From contig CM076146.1 of the NCBI GenBank assembly GCA_038025085.1, forward strand, positions 12,834,001 through 12,898,000: DNA of 64,000 nucleotides, written 5' to 3'. Of the stretch, positions 1 to 10,500 are shown one piece after another. A program made the translations under genes and the position numbers. Position 1 is the first letter of the stretch. The number at the start of each line of letters is the position of its first letter. The DNA is from Tetragonia tetragonoides. Lineage: Eukaryota; Streptophyta; Magnoliopsida; Caryophyllales; Aizoaceae. The notes under the pieces were generated by a model. That model made no database searches, was not told the origin of the DNA, and saw nothing but the letters and a program-made list of their open reading frames with translations.

Positions 1-103
1 CTTACTCCATCCATTTCTTATACCATATACTCCATTTCTTAAAGTAAACACTACAATGGACATCATTTTTCTAGAAATATATAATCTTATGGTGTACCAT
101 GAT
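1..103. other. AT-rich host flank of solo LTR
   Basis: No gene is visible. This stretch resembles 2373-2520 further on (shared words such as actccatttcttaaag and gtaccatgat), so it belongs to a local duplicated, AT-rich intergenic repeat. The last five bases, atgat at 99-103, form the left target duplication of the LTR that follows. Confidence 0.5.
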
Positions 104-1558
104 TGACACAACCGCAAGTGCACGGTGTATGTCGAAGTAATAATCGAGTTCGTACCACGGAGACTAATTGATAAAGTACTAAAAATTCCTAAATTATCGA
201 CTATCTAGACCGATTAAAAGAGTTGATTGGATTGATTAACCTAAACAAACTAATTAGTTAAAACTTAATAAAGGTGTGAAACAATAATAAAGGCAATTCT
301 CGGATAGGAATCACCACTAATCATGCACATTGATCATTAATTAACCCCAAACAACCCCCAAACTTAATAACAAACCACTTGACAATTAGCAAAAGCATCA
401 CAAACACCTTCTTTCGAAGGGGAGTGATTTTTACCCAAACACAAACCAAGAAACCTATTTCTAGGATCCTAATTAGGCATGGGTTATATTAAACTAAGCT
501 AATTATATGGTCACAAAAGAAGTAATCCACTTTCGTGATATTAATTCTCAAGCATCAATAGTCAAGCAACCACTATCATCAAACACATTTCCATGCTTAA
601 CAATAGGTACAAATAAGATAAAATGTCGATCAAACAATTTATCAAACACTTGATGGGCACATGCTTAACATTGACAGAAATTTGAAATTAAACTTGGAGA
701 AGGGGAAAACCAAACAATCAAGAGCATGGATTAGGGCTACCTAATCCTAGAACTAATTAAACTATTCACTAATCATGGGATTAAGTACAATAAAATTCAT
801 AATAACAATACCCATTAATTAACATTCAACAACAAAGATTTAAACTTGCAAGTATTGATAGAAAGAGGGAAGAGAGTGTAAACTTACAACTAATAAAGTT
901 GATTAAAGAGAAGATTAGAAATCAAGATTAAAATTCACTAAATACCTAAGCTTAGTCTTGAAGAACCTTAAAAACCCTAAGAAAAGTTCTAGTCTAGCCC
1001 CCAATGAAGCATAACCCCTTCTCCAAGAAAATGTCACTTATATAGGGGTTTTACAGTCAAAATGGTCAACCGTGACCTCAGATAGCGAACCGTGACCCAA
1101 AACTAGCGAACCGCGACCAGGTCATGGTTCGCATCTGATGCTTTTAAGAGTAAATTACTAGCTAAGGCGAACCACGACCAGGTCATGGCTCGACTCCACA
1201 AGTCATGGTTGACTCTGATGCTATTTCCTTGCCTCTTGAAGGTGAACCATGACCATGTTTGAGACATGGCTTGCTCATGGTTCATTCTTGAGGTCTCTTA
1301 TTGATATTTCTTTGCTTCCTTTGATCATCCTTGCTCATGCTTGAGTCTCCATCACAATCTCCTCAACATTTGAGATCGTTCAACAATCAACATGTAACGT
1401 TTTGCTCCAAGAATGGTTATCTACACAAGAAGGTAAACCAAAAGCGTAAAATAGAACAAAGAAGGATAAAACTAATAAAAGAGAACGAAAAACCATAAAT
1501 TAATCTAGTAAACTAGAACTAAATTACACTAAAAATATATACAAATAAACACTTATCA
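104..1558. mobile_element. Solo LTR of an LTR retrotransposon, 1455 bp
   Basis: The element begins TGACACAACC and ends ACACTTATCA (5'-TG...CA-3', the canonical LTR ends). It is flanked by the perfect 5-bp direct repeat ATGAT at 99-103 and 1559-1563. Removing it restores a continuous host sequence (ggtgtaccatgat joined to atacaattgtc) that resembles the uninterrupted copy near 2448-2475. No gag-pol coding sequence and no second LTR are present, so a solo LTR left by recombination is the simplest reading. The right part (about 1060-1290) holds many copies of a GCGAACCRYGAC motif in both directions. The superfamily (Ty3 or Ty1) cannot be told from this sequence. Confidence 0.72.
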
Positions 1559-1627
1559 ATGATATACAATTGTCTACCATACCTTATAATTGTCTACTAT
1601 GATATCAAATTGTGCACCATAATATTA

Positions 1628-2307
1628 TAGGGGTGAGCGCAACCGGGTACCCACCGGGTATTGTACTACCCGGAATTGGAATTGGATCCACTGGTTCCTA
1701 ATTTGTAGGAATTGGAATTGGAATTCGTTGCACCAATTTCTAAATCTTAGGAATTGAAATTGGATGCACCGGGTACCCACCGGTTCCTGGGTACCCAAGT
1801 CCGCATTAAATCCAAAAATTCTTATTTTTTAAATCAAATAAATGTATATTTTACTAATAATAAACACCAATAAAATATTACACTAATAAATATTAGTTTC
1901 CAAAAATACCGCAAACATAAAATCAAATACTACAATCAAAATACTTAACATTGTAAATCAAAATTTAAATACGTATACAATCATTTAATTATTCATATTA
2001 CAAATATAATCATTACAAATATTAAAATTACAAATGGAAAATTTTAAACTACTTACCTTACTAGAAAATCACCATTCTTAATTTATAACAAAGGAAAAAA
2101 GTCATTTAATTTTTTTACACTGGGTACCCAACCGGTTCCGGTTTCCAAAAGTCAGGAATTGGAATTGGAATTGGTTGGTACCGGTTCCTATTTTTGAGAA
2201 TTGGAATTGGAATTGAAATTGGTTAGACCGGTTTCGGTTCCGAAACCACTGGTTCCTAACCAATTTCGGTTCCGGTACTGGGTACCCGGAATTTCTGCTC
2301 ACCCCTA
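1628..2307. mobile_element. Non-autonomous TIR element, hAT-like ends, 680 bp
   Basis: The ends are TAGGGGTGAGC and GCTCACCCCTA, a perfect 11-bp terminal inverted repeat. Just inside both ends lie GGGTACCC blocks and runs of GGAATT (1660-1760 and 2130-2300), which make up the rest of an imperfect long inverted repeat. TTA flanks both sides and could be a 3-bp target duplication as in PIF/Harbinger, but the terminal sequence looks more like hAT, for which no clean 8-bp duplication is seen. The repeated ATTGG words give a spurious reading frame rich in NQFQFQF on the minus strand. No transposase is present. Confidence 0.6.
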
Positions 2308-2790
2308 TTAATATAAATTTGTGCATCACCATATATTGTGCACCGTCTTCAACAAATTATTTCATATCACAACGTCCTTATTCCATTTCTTACACAAAAT
2401 ACTCCATTTGTTAAAGAAAACACTCCAATGACCATCTTTTTTATTTTATAGTGGACCATCATATACAATTGTCGACCTTCCCTTATATTGGTGTACCATC
2501 ATGTAGAATTGTGCACCACTTACACTATATTTCACAAAAAAAAAAAAATATTAAAAATTAAATCCGAAATCTCTTCCGGTTACCATAACCGGCTACTTTA
2601 ATAGAGAGTAGATGTCACACACGCTTTTTTTCCTTTCTGGACCAATGGACCACAGTCGCTTCCGAAATATATGGATCTTTTACTAACTCCAAGAGCACAC
2701 AATTAATAAGAAAATCATTATTTAACACCACAACAAAGTACATCTCTCTCCATTATGAATTATTTATTCACATTTTGTAACAAGTAGGCC
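2308..2790. other. AT-rich intergenic sequence
   Basis: No gene is visible. It contains a second copy of the word series found at 1-103 (ttccatttcttacacaaa, gtggaccatcatatacaattg), then unremarkable AT-rich sequence up to the next transposon. Confidence 0.4.
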
Positions 2791-3190
2791 GAGCTGATCA
2801 TCGGGCCGGGCCGTCAGGTTTCGGGCAAATTTTTTATTAGGATTCGGGTGGGTCAACGGGTTTTTTCGGGTCAAAACGCGATATCGTAAATTTTTTATAT
2901 TTAAGCATAACTTTTGATCCTGATATGCGTTTGAGGTGATTTTTTTTTGAATTCATATAACTTTTCCAGATCTACGCAACCATAACATCAGATTTGCAAA
3001 ATTATATTTTTGAAAAAGTTTAAATTAAAATTACAGCATGCAAATTAATAGAAAAATATGAAAAAATTCAAAATAAATAAAATTTTGGGCCATTCGGGCC
3101 GGGCTTGCGGGTTTGACCTTCATCCCAAATCCGTCCCAAATATGGGTGGGTTCGGGTCAAGCCCACGGGCCGGGTTTTTTTGATCAGGTT
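2791..3190. mobile_element. GGGCC-rich TIR element, probably hAT-type MITE
   Basis: The left end reads CTGATCATCGGGCCGGGCC and the right end, read on the minus strand, CTGATCAAAAAAACCCGGCC. Both ends continue into GGGCCGGG and CGGGTT blocks typical of plant hAT subterminal repeats. The centre is AT-rich with no coding potential. No convincing 8-bp target duplication was found, so the exact ends are uncertain by several bases. Confidence 0.5.
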
Positions 3191-3868
3191 TACAGGTAGG
3201 TGATTGTGTAGTGCAAATAATTAGTAAACAGTCAATCACTCAGCTTCCAAGATCTAGCTAGGATATAAGGTCAGTGGTGGCTATGACATAAAATTCGGGG
3301 TAACTTTCAATTCATATAAGATCGGGGTGTCTTTAATATAGTATTGGAGATGTTCCAAAATATTATGCTTTTGGCGTTATAAAACTTTAATGTACATGCT
3401 AGAGTATTATTTTTCGAGTTATAGTTTTATGAGATTGTGGAGCAATGATCCTGAACCACTTATAATTTTCCCCCAAAATGACACGAGTAGTTGATAATAA
3501 TTTTTTTTTTTGCTTTTCCTTTTTATAGAAACTGATGGTACTTACTTAAATTAGCTTCACATATGTCGTATTTGATCCAAGGTAAGTCAAACCAACTCCA
3601 TCTACTCGCAAATTCTTAAATACAACCATCTAATAGTACAACGATTGTACCAGAGCAACTCTCTGCTCATTATATACTTGCAAGAACTCAATTTAAAATT
3701 GAACTCAAATTCCAAGGTCATGGAACTCGACTATGAGTAATCTATTCTAATCTCTCTTTCTTTAAAGAAAAAAAAGACACATCCAATCTTCAAACTCAAA
3801 CTTTGACATGATCCCATCCACACACACTTCCATTGTACTAATGATCAAAATTGTCCATTGGTAGTAGG
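3191..3868. other. Intergenic sequence, nothing recognised
   Basis: Unique-looking AT-rich sequence with homopolymer runs; no gene or repeat structure recognised. Its last eight bases (gtagtagg, 3861-3868) are the left target duplication of the next element. Confidence 0.4.
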
Positions 3869-4059
3869 TAGAGATGTCAAAAGTTGATCCGACCTGATAA
3901 TCTGACCAGAGCCGTTTTTAGGATCCTGGCAAAACTTTCAGGATAAGAACCCGTTTCCAACTCGATAAAATAAACTAAAAAGTTGATTTGACCCAAAATC
4001 AACCCAACCCGAACTGACTCGACTCGTAACCTGCGAGGCCGACCCATTTGACAGGTCTA
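3869..4059. mobile_element. hAT MITE, 191 bp, 8-bp target duplication
   Basis: The termini TAGAGATGTCAAA and TTTGACAGGTCTA are inverted repeats with two mismatches. The element is bracketed by a perfect 8-bp direct repeat GTAGTAGG at 3861-3868 and 4060-4067, the length produced by hAT transposases. The interior carries GACCCGAC-type words and no coding sequence. It sits about 500 bp upstream of the start codon of the alpha/beta-hydrolase gene, so it may lie in that promoter. Confidence 0.8.
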
Positions 4060-4067
4060 GTAGTAGG

Positions 4068-4553
4068 TCTATTCTAATCAACACCCCCATAACTAACAAG
4101 AGAAAAACAAGAAAAAATACAAGAGTTAGGAAAGGAAAGAGAAACAAAGGCAAAACCAGACAAAACCAGAAGTGTGTATCACTCAAGGCTGGATAAAGCA
4201 TAAGAAAAAGATAGATTATAGACCAAAAAGTACCCTCACACAGGTCCACAAAAACGTGCGCAAATCTATCCTTCACTGATTTTCTGTTCATCGTGGAGCA
4301 TTTTCAATTTCACATTGGGCGCAAAACTCCACCAAAATCGCTCAAACCTCAATCCAATCCAAATTCATTCTTTTATTGATCAAATCCAAATCCATTTCTC
4401 AAATTGAAGAAAATTGAATCAAATTAAAATAACCCAGAAAAAATTATAAATCCTGTAACGCTGTAACACCCTAAGATTGCCACCATTTCATTGATTAATT
4501 CCATTATTTCATATAACATTTCATAAATTCATATTTTTCAGAAAAATCAAAAC
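4068..4553 (+). promoter_or_regulatory. Promoter/5' leader of the hydrolase gene
   Basis: Non-coding sequence between the hAT MITE and the ATG at 4554. No clear TATA box could be fixed. A minus-strand open frame of 117 codons crosses this stretch (3938-4291), but it runs through the MITE and its hydrophobic content reflects T-rich sequence, so it is not annotated as a gene. Confidence 0.35.
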
Positions 4554-7500
4554 ATGGCTTTGGGTTGCCCAACTATAGGAATCCAATCAGACATGCGTTA
4601 CGCTCTCCATTTCGCATCTTCAACCTTCGGCCACCGTTTTCTCTCTCCTCCATCTCTCTCCTTCCGACATACGCCGTCGTTTTTGTCACTCCGGGCTTTC
4701 TCATCTGACCCAAACGACACCGTTCAGAAGGTGGTTAACAAGCCCTCGATTTGCACTGCCGATGAGCTTCATTATGTCCACGTGGCAAGCTCTGGTTGGC
4801 GCCTTGCCCTCTGGCGCTATCACCCTAACCCTCAGGTAAAGGTCCCCTCTTTAAAATTAATTAATTTATTAGATTTATTTTGTTTTTGGTGATTAATTGG
4901 TTTTTTTTTTTTGTGTAATTTTGTTTTTGGGTATAGGCTTGTAAAAGGAATCATCCACTTTTATTGCTATCAGGTGTGGGGACTAATGCTATTGGATATG
5001 ATCTCTCTCCTGAGGTATATATATATACCCTTTTCATAAATTTTCAAATTTTCATCTGGGTACTTTTTAGTTTTGTACTTTGTTTCATTAATTTTGTGGG
5101 TTCCATGATTAATGCATAAATATTTTTTGTGGTTTTTAGTGATTTTTGATTTGTTGTGGGTGCAAGCAAGTACTGGTAGTTGTGTATATATAGATAAATA
5201 GTACTTGTTGATCATTTGGTTTTGGTAGTTTTTCATTTTGTTGTTTGTGTATGAGTATGAACCCCTTTTGGGTGTTGGTTTTTTTCTAAATTTTTTATGT
5301 AGATGGGTAGTGCCTGTGGGTGATGGTTAAAATGGGGATATCTTAAATGGTCCCGAACCCGACTTAATACTTCCTGGTGTACTTGAAAGAATGTTTGTTA
5401 TTGTGTTAGGTTGTCATGTGTAAGGGATGTTGCGTTCACTGAAATGGTAACAATGTGCTTCTTCTTTGTTGGTACGGCCCTCATTTTACCTTATCTAATC
5501 CTGCTTAGCGCTTACCTAACTAGAAATGAATTTACTTTTTATTATGGTTGATTACTATATAAATCTTTAAATTTATGTTTGCACCTAAAATGACCTTGTT
5601 TCGGGTTGGAGGGTGTATAGATATGGGAAATACTAGTATGACTCCTCATCACTTCCTTATCGACTGTTTAAAATAAAATCATTATAATGAATAAAAATGC
5701 ATGAGTTTGTGTCATCACCTTGCCGTCAGGCCCGTCACTTTGTCATCGTTTTATTATGGATATGAGGCTATGTATTCATCAGGTGCCTTACTTTGCTTGT
5801 AGTTTGATAATAATGCCTTATGAACCCATGAAAAGGGGGAGTATCTAGCATTCCTCTAATTTGCGTCTTTGCGATGGTAAGGACGTCAGGTTTTGAAAGA
5901 CAATTCTCAATGAGAGAGGTTCAATTCGATTTCAAAGTGTGCCTAGTTCAGGAGTATTTATTTCAAAGAGCTAAATTCTGTCTTTTCTTTCTAGGAGTTA
6001 ACTGTTTGTGAAGTGATTCCATTTTAGACATTTAGAGCATGTTCTATTGCTAAAGTGCTCTTGGACATAGGCTTGTTAATATGCAATTCCATGGGATGTG
6101 GGCTGTGGTTTTCCTACATGAATAAGGTGCCCCTGTTAATCAATCTCTCTTTCTATGCAGTCTTCCTTTGCTCGTCACATGTCTGGGCAAGGATATGATA
6201 CATGGATTCTTGAGGTTAGAGGTGCCGGACTGAGCATGCAGGCAACAGATTGTAAAGATGTTGAGAAGTCAGCTCATGCAATCTCTAGCCACATGGAAGC
6301 TACTGCTGAAAGGGCAAAAGAAAATGTGGCTCCTGCAGGGTATTCCTCAGATGATGAGAATGGAGCATTCATTGATTGTGATGTCCCTGTTGCTAAAGGA
6401 GATCCAGCCACTGTCGCTACAATGTGGGATGAATCTGAACTGGTGACAAAGGTGACAGAAACATTCATGCGTTTGTCTGAAAGACTGTCTGGATTTCTCA
6501 GTGAAGGTCAATCAAGAATGATGTCTGCAAAACTATTTGATCAGCTTCAGAAACTCGTGGAAGATTCTCAATTGCTTGACAGATTTAATGAGATACGGGA
6601 AAACCTTTCAAGCTTGTTGGAAAGTAATCAGAATTCGTCAATAACAAGTCAAATCAGAGATCTAAGCCAACGGCTAGTGAATATCTTCGAAGAAGGGCAA
6701 CGGTCAGTTTCACCTCAGATTTTTGATTTGCAAGGGCTAGTGTTTACAACCATAGAAGATTTTCAAAAACAACTTGACCTGATGGTGAAGTATGATTGGG
6801 ATCTTGACCATTATTTGGAGGAGGATGTTCCTACTGTGGTGAGGTGACATTTCTTCTTATTAGGTGGCTAAAATAGATTCTATTTTTCATGTTTATAATT
6901 TTTATATTGATACTCCATCTATTTTGGATCTGCGGCATCTGCCACCTACACCCTTCAGTGTGAGAGCTAATTTGCACTAGATCATGATCGTTCGCACTAG
7001 ATCATGATCGTTCGCACTAGATCATGATCGTTCTACACTCAATTTCTATATTGTAGAGTTCAGTAACATGCTGATCACCTAGGTTATGTTATTCACTTTC
7101 AATTCATAAATGCAGATGGAGTACATAAAGGCTCAAACCAAACCGAAGGATGATAAACTGCTTGCTATTGGACACTCAATGGGAGGCATACTGTTGTATT
7201 CAATGATGTCCAAATATGGTATGATGTCGTATTTCTCTACACCCATCATGTGACTGTTCACGCCTTGATCACTCATTAATGTCTGTTATGATTGTCAAAA
7301 CACGAGTTACGTGTTTATTGTCTGTAGAATGATCATAAAGATAGGTCATGCACTGCATGGGTGTTAACACAAACTTCATTTCTGTCCTTTCCACCTCTCC
7401 CCGATATCCCGTGGTATTTTGCGCTATCATTAAACTGATTTTGTTTTCTAAAAAAGAGGTTTGAATATTTAGAATAAATACAGAAACAGAATACACAATT

Positions 7501-10500
7501 GTGTGGCGAAGTGCTCTTTCTTACAGTGGGTCTGGAGAGCTTTTTGGGGGGAGCTGGCGTTGCCCCAACCTTGAGTAATCGGACCATAACTTTCTCGTGA
7601 ACAGTCACTGAATTTCGACAGATACGAATCCGAAGATAGTCCAGAGTTGTGTCAATCATGTTTATTAGAAGTGGAGAGTGGTTGTACCAGCAAGAACTCA
7701 CCCATCTGTGCCAAGATCTATGCCATCCTTAGTAGTAGACCTGATATATAGGGGGGGGGGATAGCCGCAATAGTTCTTACCCTTTTTCTTTTCCGTTTCA
7801 TTTGGGTAGGGGAAATAAGAAAATTAGTTTGGTTTTCACATATTATATAGAAATTACATATGGTATATATCATATTCATTTCCGATATTATTTATGGGTT
7901 TTTACCATGTGATCATCTATTCCTCTTAGTCTTAGACATGCATATTTTCCGTGCTATTTATGTTGTTATATAACCTTGGGATGGGTCAAAAGGTGGTTGT
8001 CTTTGTTAGACCAGTGTTTACTGTTCAGTGAGCTATGTTCACAATTTGCTACCTTAAAACATAAGAAACGCATAAGCAGGGGGTTGTCTTTTTCTACAGA
8101 CATTTGTGTGCTCTGTCGGGCTAGTAATGAGACTGCATCACATTTGTTTGTGCACTGTCAAGTGGCTCGGTACCTTTGGGCCAGGTTGTTTGATGTGTGT
8201 GGGGAGGCTTGGGTGGCTTCATTTACTGTCATGTATTTCTTGAAGATGCGTTTTGTGGGGTATGGGAAGGGGAAGGGGAAGGGGAAGGGGAAGGAGAAAG
8301 GATGATTTGGAGGTGTTCTCTAATGGCTTTGATGTGGTGTTTTTGTCTGGAGAGGGGAACACAAATTTTCAGAGGCTCCTATAGGACACCAGTTTTGATT
8401 TGGGATAGGTTTACTTATTTAGCTTCCTTATGGACTAGGACGGCTGGCGAATTTTGTAGTTATCCTATTTCTAAAGCTCAAAGGATTTGGGGTACTCTGT
8501 ACTGAATGGCTGCATAGAGAGGACACCTTGTCCTCTATTTCTTGATTTTCATTGATGAAACTTATTCTTATCTAACAAGCTGTTTAATGAATCATTTTCA
8601 TTTCGTCCATCGTACGTACTCCAATGCTGAAAAATGCCAAAAATAATTAGGTCTGTGCCAAAGTGACTTTGTGCAAGAAGTGTCTTTGATGAAACATTTT
8701 TGAGACAATCTCTGAGAGAGTGGTGTTTGAGGATTTATTTTCAAATTTGGGTATTTATTGCCAGTTGTGTCAAGATCAGATATCCATATGTATCTTGTCC
8801 CCCCCCCCCCCCGCCCCCGGCTCCTAGAAATGGATTTTTGCTATTTTAGCATAAGCCCACTGAAGTTTAACGCCATTGAGGAGATTTGTAATTAGTTTTT
8901 GTTCTTTGTGAGAACTCCTTGTCCTCTTATGTTGTATGATTCTTTCGTTTTCAATAAAAATTCTCTTAATCTAAAGCTATTTTAGCATTAGTTGTTAACA
9001 AAGATGTGGATAGGCAAGAAAATCATAAGCAACTACATGACAACACAAAAAACGTTTTGGAGAAACCCTTCTTACATAAGGGTGAAAGCCACAATCACTA
9101 TCTTATCATGCAGTAGATGACAAAGAATAAGATTAAAGGGTATACTGAAAGATATGTTGCTCATTGATGTGTTATCCAATACCCTTACCAAGTCACTTTG
9201 CTCTTTCCTGACAAGTATCCTCATTGATAGACGACTTACAACCTCCCTTTGCTACTGCATAACTAAATTGCTCAGTAATGTGGTTGCTTGGTATTTTTTT
9301 GTTATCGTCCTCTAAGGACAACTACTCTTCTTTGCACCACATATTGATGGCTTTTTACCACAATTTGGTAGATGTTTTTCTACTGTGAATCAACTTGTTC
9401 ATTCCTTTTAATAGAGTCCTTTGTATCATCTCTGGACTTTACGATCCATAAATATATCATAATTACATCGTAACAATTGTAATATGTTCCGTTTATACTC
9501 ATCTGATTCTCTATTTATGCATCCACTTCACATGCAGTAAACCAAGAGATACATTAGTACCACGAGTACATTGTAGCAATTAATTTTGTTCTCATCATTC
9601 TCATATATTATATTCTCCACTTACGCATCCAACTCACAAGAATTAAACTGAGACTATGGGTCCTCCCAACACACCTTCTTGCCAACGCTCCACCCCCTTC
9701 ACCATGAAAAAACTACTGTAAAAGAAAGAGAAGAAAGAAAAGAAAGTGCTTTGCCACTAGGAGTACCTGTAACTCCTTAGCATTATGCATCCCTGTAAGA
9801 GTATTTTTTATGAGTCAAGAGCCTAACGTACATTAGTGAAAAACTGACAGTTCCAAATAGTGATATTCTTAGTGCATTTGGATGCTAGAAAGTGCACTAT
9901 ATCATTAACATTTTACCTCGATAGAGAGCTTCAAAATTAGGGGTGTAAGTTGCTTATTACACTCATTGAACAACTCAGGTTTAGATTGTTTACGGATTAC
10001 TTATTTATTAAATCGACCGAGAACAACTTTAGTGCTTAGTTTTTAGACAATCTTGAACATGAAAATGTGGATCTTGTTCATTTATGCTGATAAACAAATC
10101 GTTTAGCTGGAATAAAACTTATTCACGTTTGTTCAGAAGTCCGTAAAAAGCTCACTTGGAGCCCGTTTTAATGACTCAACTTAAACAATCAAAGATGTTA
10201 TTTAATTAATATGAATATCTATTCTTTTAAACTATTCTGTCTTTTATTCCATGATTGCTGTGTCTGACCCGAATATGCCATGTCAAGTCAAAGTGTTAGT
10301 GATATTGCTTTCTGGTAACCTCATATGGTTATAAGTACCTTTGTAGCATGGTATCACTCGTTGGGTAATGCATATCAATTGATGATGTATTTTTCATTGG
10401 GTACCATTATTGGACTACATGATTTGTGATGGCATTTGAATATCTGAAGTTGATAGTGTCAAAAATCTTTATTTGAGAAGTTATGCTGGCGCCAAGTGTT

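Noticed and set aside
2102..2332. Minus-strand frame rich in NQFQFQF
   Set aside because: It is a reading of GGAATT simple repeats inside the terminal part of a TIR element.
3938..4291. 117-codon hydrophobic frame on the minus strand
   Set aside because: It runs through a hAT MITE and its content follows from T-rich sequence; no family was recognised.
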